From assembly GCF_052324685.1 (NCBI RefSeq), contig NC_135212.1, positions 12,821,410 through 12,885,409 of the forward strand: DNA of 64,000 nucleotides, read 5' to 3'. The translations under genes were made by a program, and so were the position numbers. Positions 30,801 to 41,985 of the stretch are shown piece by piece. This DNA is from Brachyhypopomus gauderio. Taxonomy: Eukaryota; Chordata; Actinopteri; Gymnotiformes; Hypopomidae. Under the pieces are notes generated by a model, which did no database searches, was not told where the DNA came from, and saw nothing but the letters and a program-made list of their open reading frames with translations. Position 1 is the stretch's first letter. Each line of letters opens with the position of its first letter.

Positions 30801-31555
30801 AACCTCTTTCACAACACAGGTCACACAGGGACACGGCAGATAACAGGAAGGTCCAGTCATGGCATCTACAGCTAGAAGATCTTCCTACCAATCCCTAAAC
30901 CCTGCAAGTCTTTTCAAAGCTACAGTAAACACGAGTAAAGCAGCTACAAGGATGGAGCACTCAGCTCCTGGAAAAGTGTATGACATGGCATGTCCTGATG
31001 GCTGAGTGGCAGACCACAGCAATGTGGCAATACTCTCTCACCTCTGGAATAAGAGTCTAGCCAAGCGTACTGAGTTACAGTGATGTCTGGATGACCAATG
31101 ACATGATCAGGTATCTCTGACACTATAGGAAAATCAGGGGACCATGCAGGACTGTACCACTTTAGACACTAGGAGGTGTGTGAACTGAGCCTAGCCTTTC
31201 ATTCTCCAAATACACCCCCCCCCCCCCAAAAAAAAAGGTCCCCCCCCCCCCAGCCTTGAGTGGTATGACTTGATACAATATACATATCTTATTACGAATC
31301 TGGCACAATATACACATAACACACACATTAAATGCGTGTGTGTTATGCGTGTGTACTCCGCTACAAATGAATATTTCCCCTGATATGATCAAACACAAAA
31401 CCATCTTTATCTGTTTCTATGTGTGTCATCTACATTCCGCCGGTCACTGTGTGACGCATCCACTAGAGTCCTCATGGTACCCTCCACCTCACGGCCACGG
31501 AGGTGTGAATCCTTACATCACATTTTAAGTTGCAGTATTTTAAGTATACCATAAA

Positions 31556-31592
<37 letters not shown>

Positions 31593-32115
31593 CTAAGCTG
31601 CACCACACATTCCAACTTAAGCGAATAAAGTCGGGAGCTGTCAGATAGTCAGAATGTTCTGGCACCACAGTCTGCTTCACCTTCTAGTAACGCATTCCTG
31701 TACAGATCTTGCAGTACTGTGTGGTCCAGAATGCGCATATTTGGACATTACTAAAGAATCCCCCCCCCCAACCCATCCACACCGTCATCCGCCTGTATGA
31801 AGAAGTTCATTAAAGTACGGCATGAACATTTAGTCTTGGTCCACTCGCCTATGCACCAAAAGAAATGAAAGTGCGCTTTTCTTTTCTTATCGAAATTCGA
31901 TCCCACACGGCTAAAAGGCGACACGGTAATACACTCGTGTGAATCATCTAAACACAGGCTGCAAAATATACGCCAGGACGGATCTTACCAACATCCGCAG
32001 TGCAGTAGGCCTGTTGTGGATGTGCAGGAGAGCAACTGCAGGCCTCCACCACCACCTCCACCCGCCACAGGAGCAACACCAGCACTGAAACTGAAACACC
32101 ACCCAGCTTGGTCAT
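27871..32115 (-). CDS. timp2: Metalloproteinase inhibitor 2 (5 exons)
   Basis: Secreted inhibitor of matrix metalloproteinases that also helps activate proMMP-2 at the cell surface. Exons: 31989-32115, 28897-28997, 28399-28507, 28187-28311, 27871-28068, 660 bp in total, giving 219 residues. A 25-residue signal peptide (hydrophobic [10 protein letters not shown]) is followed by mature [13 protein letters not shown]. The free N-terminal Cys that chelates the protease zinc is present, and the mature chain is 194 residues as in human. All 12 TIMP cysteines are visible. [20 protein letters not shown] and the acidic tail DFMDIEDP (the proMMP-2 contact in mammals) identify TIMP2 rather than TIMP1, 3 or 4. 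The mammalian nested gene in intron 1 is not seen. Intron 1 is about 3 kb. The a/b teleost paralogue was not resolved. Confidence 0.96.
29790..30050. repeat. G/T-rich degenerate repeat in TIMP2 intron 1
   Basis: Repeated GGGTGGGTGG, GGTGTAAATGTTGG and GGGGGTTTGGG motifs on the plus strand give many G-run clusters over 260 bp. ORFs here (Pro/Thr/His-rich on the minus strand) are repeat artefacts. Confidence 0.8.
31209..31252. repeat. Poly-C / poly-A / poly-C block in TIMP2 intron 1
   Basis: Two C homopolymers of 12 or more flank an A9 run. On the transcribed strand they are G homopolymers, G-quadruplex prone and error-prone to sequence. Confidence 0.85.
31559..31589. repeat. (CT)15 microsatellite
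   Basis: A pure CT run in TIMP2 intron 1. Confidence 0.95.
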
Positions 32116-35100
32116 TCTGCAAAAGTACTGAAATACTAAAAAAAGGATCTAAATAGCTAATGGAATAAAAATGTAGCGACTGAAATGACGGATAATGCGA
32201 GTCGTTTCTTTAAAGCGCAGCTGAACTTTCTACAAGACCACGGCTTAAAATAAAGGAGAAGTCCTGAGGAGCAGTTCTGGTTCCTCTCACTTTCTTCAGG
32301 AGGAACAGTGGCGTTTTATTGGCAGACAAGCTCCTCCTTCTAATGCAATATCTGAACACCTCTGACCCACTGCCGTGTCACGTAAGTTATGTTATACTAT
32401 ATTTTACACCAAACTCAGTCAGTGGGATAATGTTACGCCTAAGTGTTTTTGGGAAATGAACTCATTTGTTTAATATGGGCCCTTTCAGAATGATAACAGG
32501 GCGTTGTGCGCATGCGTGGGTTATTACCACGGAAATGGTTTATTTAAAGTGGCCCAGTTGTGCGAGTAAAGCACACACCCTGTATGCGTCGATCACGTGC
32601 TTAAATATATATAATTATCATTTATATGTTATATAAAGATATTTTTTCGTCATAATGCTGTCACGTACCCGTATAGTCTATTTAGCGTTTCTTCTGTTTT
32701 ACTCTAAGACTATTTAGCATGTAACTCATCTGCATAAAACTGTCAGGTTCAGTAAATCTTCCATAATCTATATTGTGCGCATAATCTATATTGTATGGTG
32801 CGCTACTTGTGCCTAAGGTCAACCATGACAGAGTTACGTAGGTTACGTGTAGGTCTGATCTCACCAAAAGAATTTCTAAACAAGTGAAAGGATCATTTGT
32901 ATGAATCATTAGTAATGAGAAAGACCATTCGAAACTTTCCTTATGAATGGTGTCATATAAACTTTTAAAAATAGTCCCGTTGTAAAATCACGTTGAAGAA
33001 TGCTCTTATTCCCATAAAATGATTGTGGCGCTTAAGTGGCTTAAGGGAATAAGGCAGATGATGGTTAGCCATCACATTGTACCTCATTCTCTGGAAAGAT
33101 CTCGACTCAGACTATCAAGTTATTAATTGAAGTTTCCTGGACAGAAAATAAAAGTCTTTTCTGAAGAAATAACTGGTGGTGGCAGCTGGGAAAGTAATTG
33201 CCTGAGACCAGAAGGCTGTCTGGTGTATGACTAATCGAGCAGTCACGAAGAGGTCGCCACTTAGACCATGACGCAGAATAGGCGGTAGAGTTAAAGTAAA
33301 ACAAATGGATTGTTGCGTGCTGGATGTGACTTGAACTTACACATCATGTTTGGTATGATGAAATAAGAGAGCCCCATAGAGAACGAAACAGAAGACCGGT
33401 TATTTGCTAGAGGTGGGAGAGCACAGTGTTGCACAATAGGGGAAACATCTAATTGATGATTGATTAATTGATGATTGGTCTTACCTTAGTTCTCACTGCC
33501 TTAGCAGGACATTAAGCATGTTGAGACAAGGCAGGATGATGGAGAAGGTCGATGTGTGTCTCAGGACTGAAGCAGACATCTCCAGTGAGTCTCAGGACTG
33601 AAGCAAACATCTCCAGTGAGGCTCAGGACTGAAGCAAACATCTTCAGTGAGATCCCAGTATGCTTTGACTTTGTTGCACCTTCTTCTGGCCTAAATGTGT
33701 CATCACTGACATTCCTTAAAATTCAGAGGCCCTAGAGATGGCATACGCCTGCTGTTATGTGGATGTGACACCATTCAAGACCAGACTTGACGCTTTGACC
33801 CTGAGGCTTACGTCTGTAATTGTGAAACATATGAAGTCATACTGTTCATTGGTACATACTTACATTTCACACATGTGTAACTTCCCAAACAATGGCAATG
33901 CCACAATAAAGTCTAGGGCAAAGCAGGGGTCTTATTAACCACTAAGCAGTGCCAGATTGCTTTTCAATTTGTAGTAAGATATGTAGAATTCTGAAAGCAG
34001 GCTTTTTTAATTCCAGGATTCTGATTAATGCCCTTAAAAGTCCACAGGAATTAGACAGTGAAAGACCTTAAACGTCCACAGGAAGTAGTCAGTAAAAGAC
34101 CCTAAAAGAGTAAAAGAGTCAAAAGTAAGTGGACATGTTAATTTAGAGACTTCTTTTGGTGTTCCAATATAACGCCATTGGTGGTGATGGAATAAATCAC
34201 CCCTGGGGTGAGAAGGACGGTCAAAACCGCATTTATACAGAAGCACTTGCATCCAACATGACATGTTGACATGTTACTGACAGAAAGTTAAAACCACAGC
34301 AAACACCAAACCCCAAACCCCCTACACATCACTGTGTAGAAAAACCTGTTTTACTTTTTTAAACTGTGGACTAATGTGGCCACAGCTCACTGACATGAAA
34401 GATTACAATGAATTTTAAATATACTTTTAAAAATAACTTGAACTCATCTGAAGAGAAACTTTAAAGTTTTATGGTTTAAGTCAACATATCTTTTGTTTGC
34501 TCTGTTGACTTGAATGCAGCAGTTCTGTTCTATTCCAGCAGAGGGCGTAGAAGACTCACAGTTGAGCTGTTTCCTCTTTCGGGCAACGAACAGTAAAATC
34601 ACATTGATGTGAAATTTCTCATTTTGAATTGTTTGGATTGTTACAATATAAAACAGCCATTTGTAGAGCACTTACATGTGTAGACGTGTAGAACTCCTAC
34701 TCTATATATAAAAAAGTACTATAGTACTTTATATAGTACTTTATAGTATTTTACTATAGTAAAATACGAAAATTAGTACATTACTATAGTACTACACTAC
34801 ACACCTAAAATACTACACTGCACATCTAAAATATACTACAATACTACATCTAAAACATAATAATGTATACACACCTAAAATATACTACAGAACTACACCA
34901 CAGTACCACACTACAAGCCTACAATATACAACAGAACTAGACAACACTCCTACAGCATACTACAATACTACACCACAGTACCACACTACAACACTGCTTT
35001 ACAGTTATTGTATACTTCACTACTTATCACAACTACTTAATGGGCCAGTGTTTGCCTCAGTTTAGCTCATAGGTCTTCTGTTAAGAACTCATTCATTTTC

Positions 35101-36044
35101 TAAACAAAAAATGGTTAATATTAATGGACACCTGCTCTGACAGATGTCAAGCGGATTATAAATGGATTGTGGAAGTAGGTTTAAAAGGCTCTGAGGTGAG
35201 AGGGGGCAGGCCTGCTGAGCCCAGGGCAGTAAAGGCTGAGGATCAACCTGCCTCATTTTTGCTTGTGCACTTTGGTTTTAGAGGCTGTACACTAAAGGAA
35301 GTTGTGAGGGAATTATTGGAAGTCCATGAAAGGTCTAATCCATGGTTGCAGATGAGGACAGCACAGGATTTTTTGAAGAAAGGCATTATACAGACAGAAT
35401 GGCAGAGATGTTTGTTATTCCAGGTGCATGGAGGACTGGGCAGAGGATTATTGTGTCAGGTAATTGTAATGTGGTAGATTCAGATGGCAGACAGGTGGCA
35501 TTAATAGTGCCAGTCAGGCTGAGTAAAAAAAAGGTAGATTAAGATTGTGTTTGATGTTGGCATAATGCATAAAGCCCATGTGTGACAAATGGCACTGAGA
35601 GGGCAATACCAATATCAGTGATGTCACCCAGGAGAGCAGTGTGGGCTTATGTTTAAAGAGGCGTACATGGCTGGTTTAAGTGAGCTTGGACTGGAATGCC
35701 ACAACTCAGTGTTCAGATATCTGGAGGAATTGTGGGCTTAATTCAGCAACACCGTGATGAAGTGAGTCGCTTAACTGGTGACCCCTGTGAAGATCTTGCA
35801 ATGTTTTGGTTCCTGGATTGAAATGAGTGTTCAGGTCCATATGTGAAGCTCTAATGGTTTTGCATAAGATGTTTCACATCTTATCCTGTGTGACTACAGA
35901 AGTGTGTTGAAACCTGAAGTAATGACAGAGGTCAGACACTAGATCAGCATTTTCTGAAAAGTGGAATATGAAACTAAGGCTTTGAAACCGTCTTTAGACG
36001 TATAGATCACAGCCATCAGGGTCCCCAGTCAGCAGTACACATGT
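32116..36044. other. TIMP2 upstream and intergenic region
   Basis: No confident gene. It holds the presumed TIMP2 promoter (32116-32400, with a CCAATAAAA motif near 32320 on the minus strand), a 31-bp unit repeated three times (33559-33651), and a TACTA/TAAAAT-rich low-complexity stretch (34690-34995). Two overlapping plus-strand ORFs at 35124-35542 (FWDE/ADEDSTGFFEERHYTD-type) resemble nothing I know and could be an old repeat. Confidence 0.5.
33559..33651. repeat. 31-bp tandem triplication
   Basis: TCTCAGGACTGAAGCA plus AACATCTCCAGTGAG repeated three times with 1-3 differences per copy. Confidence 0.9.
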
Positions 36045-37235
36045 GTTCAGACCAGGGGTGGAAAGTAACTAATTACATTTACTCACATTACTGTAATTGA
36101 GTACTTTTTATGAGTAATTTGTAATTTTCTGAGTAGTTTTTGAAATATGTAATTTTTACTTTTACTTGAGTACATTTTGACCCAAGTAGTTTTACTTCAC
36201 TACATTTGAACGGCCTCAAATTACTGAGTAAAAAAATATTGATGGTGAAAAATTAAATGGGGGCAGAAATTTAAACTTCGAGTCCCAGAACTGAAGGCCA
36301 ATTGCGTGGCCTTGCCTTGCACGCACCCTTTCCATTGTCTCATAATCAGGTCGTAATCTGGTGCACTTTTTTTTCCAAAAGGATGAGATTGTTCTATCTT
36401 TAAATCTTCTATCTATCAGGTTCTGTGGGATCCTGTGGACATTTTATTGTGAAAAGTGGAATTCTGTGGGCACTGTATTTTGAATAGTTGGATCCTGTGA
36501 GCGTTTTAAATAGTGGAATCCTGTGCGCATTTTGTTTTATTTTGAGATGTGGGATCCTGTGGTCATTTTATATTTTATTTTGAGTTGTGGCAACCTGTGG
36601 GCATTTTATTGTGAATAGTGGGATCCGGTGGGCACTGTATTTTGAATAGTTGGATCCTGTGAGCACTTACTTTTAAATTGTGGGATCCTATGAGCATTTT
36701 TTAATTTTTGATGTGGGATCCTGTGGGCATTTTATTGTGAGTAGTGGAATCCTGTTGCATTTTAGTTTGATTTGTGGCATCTTGTGGGCACTTAATTTGG
36801 TGTGCATTTTGTTTTTTGAATAATTTGTAATTTAAATTTCTTTATTCTTATCATAGTGTTGTCCATTGGACAATAGGACTAAAAATTGTTTGCACTTTAT
36901 GGTACAGGTTGTGACTGTCCTTGTGCTGTGAGGAAGTATGTTCCTGAGCCCAGCTGACCTTTTTGCAAGCGTGGATGTGCACTTAAATACACTTTGAAAT
37001 CGATTAAAACAACTTGTGTTGAATTTGGTTCATGATTCATCCATGCATTAAATAACTGAAAGTAACTAAGTAACTTTTACTCAAATTACATTTTAAATGA
37101 AGTAATTTTGTACTTTTACTCGAGTAAATTTTGAGATGGGTAATTTTACTTTTACTCTGAGTAGATTTTTGGCAAAGTAATGATACTTTTACTCAATTAC
37201 AATTTTTCAGTACTCTTTCCACCTCTGGTTCAGAC
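36045..37235. mobile_element. hAT-type non-autonomous element with perfect 8-bp duplication
   Basis: The element 36053-37227 has ends CAGGGGTGGAAAG and CTTTCCACCTCTG, the classic hAT CAGNGGTG type. GTTCAGAC is present on both sides (36045-36052, 37228-37235). The subterminal arms are rich in ACTCAATTAC/TTTTACTC repeats. The centre (36410-36800) is a decayed array of GGATCCTGTGGGCATTTT-like units. No transposase frame is visible. Confidence 0.92.
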
Positions 37236-37818
37236 TTCAGTGTTCTGTAGCTAGCGCTGGGGAGGATGGATTCACACACTGGTGATGTGTTAGGAGGGAA
37301 AAGAACACGATATGCAGAGAACAAGAAGGTGAGGAGAAGTTCTTACTGAGGAGCAGACACATAGATAATAGTATGAACAAAATGTCAAAATGTTCTAATT
37401 GAGGGTCACAAACAGTAAATCATAAATTCTCTTACAGAAACCTTCCACAACAGAACAGACTTTAGAACTTCAAGTTTGGGATTAAAACTAAAACATTAAA
37501 TACGTTTTCTTTCTTTAATAACGTTAATGCAAAAAACTATTACAGCATAATATCATACATGTTGATTGATAGCCTGTGTTCCCACCAATGAGGCAAATGC
37601 AGTAAGATGTGTGTAGTGACGGATCGTGTGAACAAGCGTGTTTGTCTCTGTACACTTCATCATTGCATGAACATGGAGTGGTGTTTGTGACAGAGCGATT
37701 GAGGAAGCAGGCGAGGTTGATGCTAGTTAATGTTCACAGTAATTATAAACATACAATAAAGAGCAAAGTACAATGGCACATAGGAACAATTGAGACGTGC
37801 AAAGTGTTATTGATAAAG

Positions 37819-37948
37819 TCAATAGCAACACTGGGAGAGTGAGGCACAGACAGTTCCACCTACGCTGTAGATATAATCCTCCCGGGCTTGAACAGTGCCG
37901 ACCACTGGAGGTTTGGACGTGGGCGTGTAAATGTTCTGAGAGTAATGC
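37819..37948 (-). CDS. Orphan terminal exon candidate, unrecognised protein tail
   Basis: A strong pyrimidine tract and acceptor (CTGTTCCTCATTCCCAG) precede one open frame, HYSQNIYTPTSKPPVVGTVQ then AREDYIYSVGG, stopping at 37819-37821. The Tyr/Pro/Thr-rich composition is like a cytoplasmic tail of a membrane protein, but I recognise no family. No partner exon was found between here and LGALS3BP (39445) or on the TIMP2 side. An internal donor (AGC|GTAGGT) could end it earlier. Confidence 0.3.
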
Positions 37949-38224
37949 CTGGGAATGAGGAACAGGTGAGAGGGGAGAGTCCAGGTGGGAGACAGAGAGA
38001 GAGGGAGGGAGGTGTGTGAGCAGGTGTGTGTGTGTGGCTGTGAGTCTGTTAGTGGCCGTTTGCCTGATGGGCTGTGACTGGCCTCCTCTGAGAGCATTCA
38101 TTCAAAAATGATAATGGAAACATTTTTTCATGTCATTTGACCTCTTTTTTTACAATACGCAAGAGTTTTGTACAAAAACTCTTATTGGAAATTGATCCAA
38201 GGAGAAAGTGAACAAGAAAAGTCT

Positions 38225-38250
38225 AGAGAGAGAGAGAGAGAGAGAGAGAC
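38225..38250. repeat. (GA)13 microsatellite
   Basis: A pure GA run in the intergenic region between TIMP2 and LGALS3BP. Confidence 0.9.
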
Positions 38251-39039
38251 TTTATGAATGTGATTTATTTAAAAATGATTTATTTATGCACAACACGTAA
38301 TAATAGAGCTTAGTTAGCTTAGCTTAGTTAGTGCTAACAGTTAAACATCAAACGTAACACTCTACGTGCAAACAAAGATGAGCAACGAACACACCATTCA
38401 CACACACTAAACACATCCACATTAACAAGACACAAGTGCAACACATGACGCAAATGAGACACACACCAAGACACGCATGGAACCGATAATATATAGACAG
38501 ACGTAGACACGCCCAGAGGGAGGAGTCAAGGGCTTTATCATGACAGCATGATATCTGAAGGAATAACATACATCCCACACAGAAAATTCCCCCAAACAAC
38601 TGAACCTCAACTTCACAGTGGATTATAGAGAAAAAAAGATTGGAAAACTGGTATTATGCCATATCTTAAAAAAAAAATAAACAAAATGATGAATTTGTGC
38701 CAAAATTGAATATGTAATACAGACATTGTGCCATGTAATAAAGGCACGTACTGTTTTTCAATTAAAAGATCTCACACCTCACTGAAAAGCAAGTCACGCA
38801 TAAGATTGTGCTAAAACAGTGACGTGTGGAAACCATGGCCCATCTTTTAACAGAGGAACACATGAATTTGTATGAATTAAATGTCAGAACTGGATGCAGA
38901 CCATTCAAATGCTGTCGGTTCTTAACTATATCCCATTCCACTGTGTCCTGCTGTCCTGCTGTGGAATGTCCTGCCATTCCACTGTGTCCTGCTGTGAACG
39001 TGACAGAACTGCTATAGTTCACTGCACTGAAGTTCTGGT

Positions 39040-39175
39040 CAATGTTTCTTGCTTATGCTGCCGAGGAAGTTCTCCCTGTTCCACTTGACCTTCTCATTAG
39101 GTGTTCAGACCTGGCTGCTGTAAAGCTGCTTTAAAGCTGTGATATTAAGTGTTATATAAGTTAAATTGAATAATG
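39040..39175 (+). repeat. Dispersed fish repeat fragment (copy 1)
   Basis: Shares GGAAGTTCTCCCTGTTCCAC, CTGTAAAGCTGCTTT and the TTATATAAGTTAAATTGAAT tail with the copies at 51668-51850 (reverse) and 63255-63435. The common 3' tail is L2-like, so it is probably the 3' end of a LINE or a SINE using it. Confidence 0.6.
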
Positions 39176-39444
39176 TTATTAAATATTGGTTGCAGCTCAT
39201 CTTGAATGCAAGTGTGTAAATTTGAAGACTTTATTCTGCTTATAAAGCCACAGTAGCCAAGAAAATTCACAACGTGTTTATTATTGTTCAAGCATTGTTA
39301 ACAGTCAAATAGTTTCAGTTTGCTAACGTAATCAAAAGAAAGTAAAGTGTCATCTAAATGATTATCAATATGTGAAGTGTTCTAGGACTGATTTTTTGGA
39401 ACTAAATTGGAACCTTAAGGCAAGAGAAGTGTAAGAGGATGCAG

Positions 39445-41321
39445 TCACTGGTACTCCGGACGCACCACGAAGGTAAAGGTGTAGTCATCTGGGCAGGGAT
39501 TGGGCAGGAACATGCTGCTATTGGATGGAATTACTGCTTTCTCATCTTTGAAATCTTGGACATGAAAGACGACGTTTTCGTTTTTGCACGTGAGAATGAG
39601 CAGGTTGTTGTAGTGAACGGTGTTTGGGTAGGGTGGGTAGTACTGGTTGTTGTACGTGCGGAGGCGGGCGGTGGGTAGGGTGGGGCAGATGAAGCCCTGG
39701 TTGGAGCACTCTGCAGAGTACAGGAACACCTGCGCTTGCCAATTGATTGTTTTCTCATTGAAGATCACACTGGTGTGCACAGGAGTCTGGAATACTTGGG
39801 ATCTGTCATTATTATAATAGTTGTAATTGTAGTTGTAATTGGAGGTCGAAGTATAATTGATGACTGTGCTCCACAGAGCCGCAGTGTAGATTCGGGGCAG
39901 GTAGGTGTCAGTATCATTAAAATGCGGCTTGGTTGTTGAGAAAGGCAGAGAGTTGAACTCAAAGCCTTTCAGTAAAGCTTCTTGAAAAAATGCCTCGTTG
40001 CTCTTGTACAGATTTGACGTGAACTGAATATCGTAAAGCTTTTCTACAGACATCATAGGGAAGCGGATTTGACTCAGGAAGCCGAGGCTGCGTTCCGGAC
40101 TAATCGCGTCTCCTTTATCTATGATCCAGTCCTCCAGTTTTAGAAGCAAATAAGCCTCATCCCTCACCACCAGGTCCGAGCGAGACAGCAGAGCCTCCAT
40201 CATGTGTGTTGACATGCTTTTCCAAGCTGGAGAAACGGCAAGCTGCTCGAAGTTCCAGGACAGGTACTGCAGGACATTTTCTTGAAGCTGCAGGTCCTCC
40301 GTGCGGACGCCGTACTCGTACAGGGACACCTGGGTCTGGAAGGTGCCGTCTTGAGGAAGTATCAGGCTAAAGACTCTGCCAACCTCCTCCAGAAGCTCTT
40401 TAAATTTAAAGATATATGCCAGCTGGTGAATGCACTGGGCTGACGAGGTGGTGACGTCAATCTTACGTGTGTACAGATACCTGGAATAAGAATGGAAGGA
40501 GTATGTGGTCAGAATAAATAAATGGAAAGTTCCAATGACCGGGTCAATCCAGTTACAGCTAGAAGCCGCCCTATATAATTTCAAGTTTCTTTTGTCCCAA
40601 CACGCTTGATTCAAGACTTGGTGGGAACCCACTAAACTGGACTGGATGGGTTGGGTCTCAAGCTTAATTACAGCTAAACTAATGCAGCCCTTACCTTACA
40701 AAACTAGAGACTTGGGGATGACACCTGTGGCTGATCTCAACAGAGAGGTTTGTCAATGTTTCAGTGACGTTGAGCTGAGGGTAAAGGGAGAGAATCAGCT
40801 TGTGGACACAGATCACTAGTTCTTCAGTTGGCTCGTCGCTGGAGTCGTGGACAGTGATGTTGAAGTCACAGCTGCTGCGGCTGTCAAAGAGAATCCCCAA
40901 AGTATCGGACAGTGACAGGCTGTGGTCCAGTGAGAACTTCTGGCTGCTGTCAGCACTTTCGCCTGCATGGGATTAATGTAATTTACATTAATCTGAAATG
41001 TCCATGTGCGAGAAATTAAATGCTAACTGTTGCTCTCTGGGAAAGGGCACAAATGCATGTTTGAGATTGGTAAGGGTGTAAATATTGAAGAGTGTATTAG
41101 AGGGCTTACCACTCTCACACACTACCCCTGCGTCCTCTTTGTGGGAGCAGTCAGTCACACCCCAGCCCTTAAAGTGACAGCTAGACAAAGAGCTCTCAGA
41201 TCCTGTACAGGCAACGTCGTCAAGCCAAATAGGGCCAGAGCCTAAAACAAATCAGCATGTCATGGGTTAAATTCAGGTTCAAACAGGTTTATCATGGTGT
41301 TATGCTCTTCTGCATGTTTGG

Positions 41322-41366
<45 letters not shown>

Positions 41367-41868
41367 CTCCGTCTCCAGATCTTACCTTCCCCATACGTCC
41401 CTCCCACTGTGGCAGAGATGGCACCAGGAAATCCCAGCTGCCGACACACCACCTGTGCGTGACTCCGCGCCCAGCCATCATCACAGACGGTTCCCCACTG
41501 CCCACTATGGTACACTTCCACACGGCCCGCAGAGAGCTGCTCACTGCCCACCAGTCTCAGCGCTCCCTCCTGTGGTTGCCCCGTAGGTTGCCTGTCTGGA
41601 TGTTGATAAGATTAAAAAGCAATAAATTACATCAATTACAATAAAATAATAATAAATAATAATAAAATTATGTTTCTTGTGAAATATGCATCTTCAAATT
41701 TAAAAAAGTATGATTTATTTTCCAAACAAAAGAAAATGAAACTACATGCAATACATATGAGGAGTGAGAGAAGTCTAGAAACACTCACCAAATGGACCCC
41801 AGCTGTGTGTGAAGCCATGAAAGAGAAGCAGAGGCCAAACAATAGACGTGATCCTGCACAGCACCATC
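39445..41868 (-). CDS. lgals3bp: Galectin-3-binding protein (5 coding exons)
   Basis: Secreted scavenger-receptor glycoprotein (90K/Mac-2BP) that binds galectins and matrix and is interferon-inducible in mammals. Exons: 41789-41868, 41386-41591, 41110-41241, 40695-40962, 39445-40480, in total 1722 bp and 573 residues (human 585). A signal peptide ([18 protein letters not shown]) is followed by one SRCR domain ([55 protein letters not shown]), a BTB-like domain ([28 protein letters not shown]), a BACK-like domain ([20 protein letters not shown]) and the C-terminal region ending [11 protein letters not shown]-glycosylation sequons include NIT, NVT, NLS, NDT, NYT and NSS. A stretch [12 protein letters not shown] looks like a local codon-repeat expansion. 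The acceptor at 41591 was chosen because the alternative 4 bp upstream makes an immediate stop. Confidence 0.95.
41323..41365. repeat. (GT)21 microsatellite in LGALS3BP intron 2
   Basis: On the transcript it is (CA)21, lying about 20 nt downstream of the donor of the SRCR exon in a 144-bp intron (41242-41385). Confidence 0.95.
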
Positions 41869-41985
41869 TCTGACTGTGGACCACGCAGCGCAACGTCAAG
41901 GTCACGCCGTGATGCCTCTTTTATAAGAGTGCAGCACTGGCCAATCAAAAACCTGCTCTAAGTTTCATTTCATGTGAAACCTAAA
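41869..41985 (-). promoter_or_regulatory. LGALS3BP core promoter: TATA, CCAAT and ISRE
   Basis: On the minus strand TATAAAAG lies at 41918-41925, 50 nt before the ATG (41868), implying a very short 5' UTR. An inverted CCAAT (plus-strand CCAATC) lies at 41941-41946. An interferon-stimulated response element, AGTTTCATTTCAT (reverse GAAATGAAACT), lies at 41961-41973. ISRE matches the AGTTTCNNTTTC consensus. Interferon control of LGALS3BP is known in mammals. Its use here is inferred. Confidence 0.7.

Larger units (their letters stand above)
37236..39444. other. Intergenic region TIMP2-LGALS3BP
   Basis: Apart from the exon candidate at 37819-37948 and the repeat at 39040-39175, no gene is seen. 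Around 38930-39000 CCTGCTGT/GGAATGTCC/CCATTCCACTGTG units are locally repeated. A minus-strand AATAAA near 39229 could serve LGALS3BP, about 210 nt past its stop. Confidence 0.5.

Noticed and set aside
35124-35542. New plus-strand gene
   Set aside because: Two overlapping frames, no splice support, no signal peptide or known motif. Left as an unexplained short open region.
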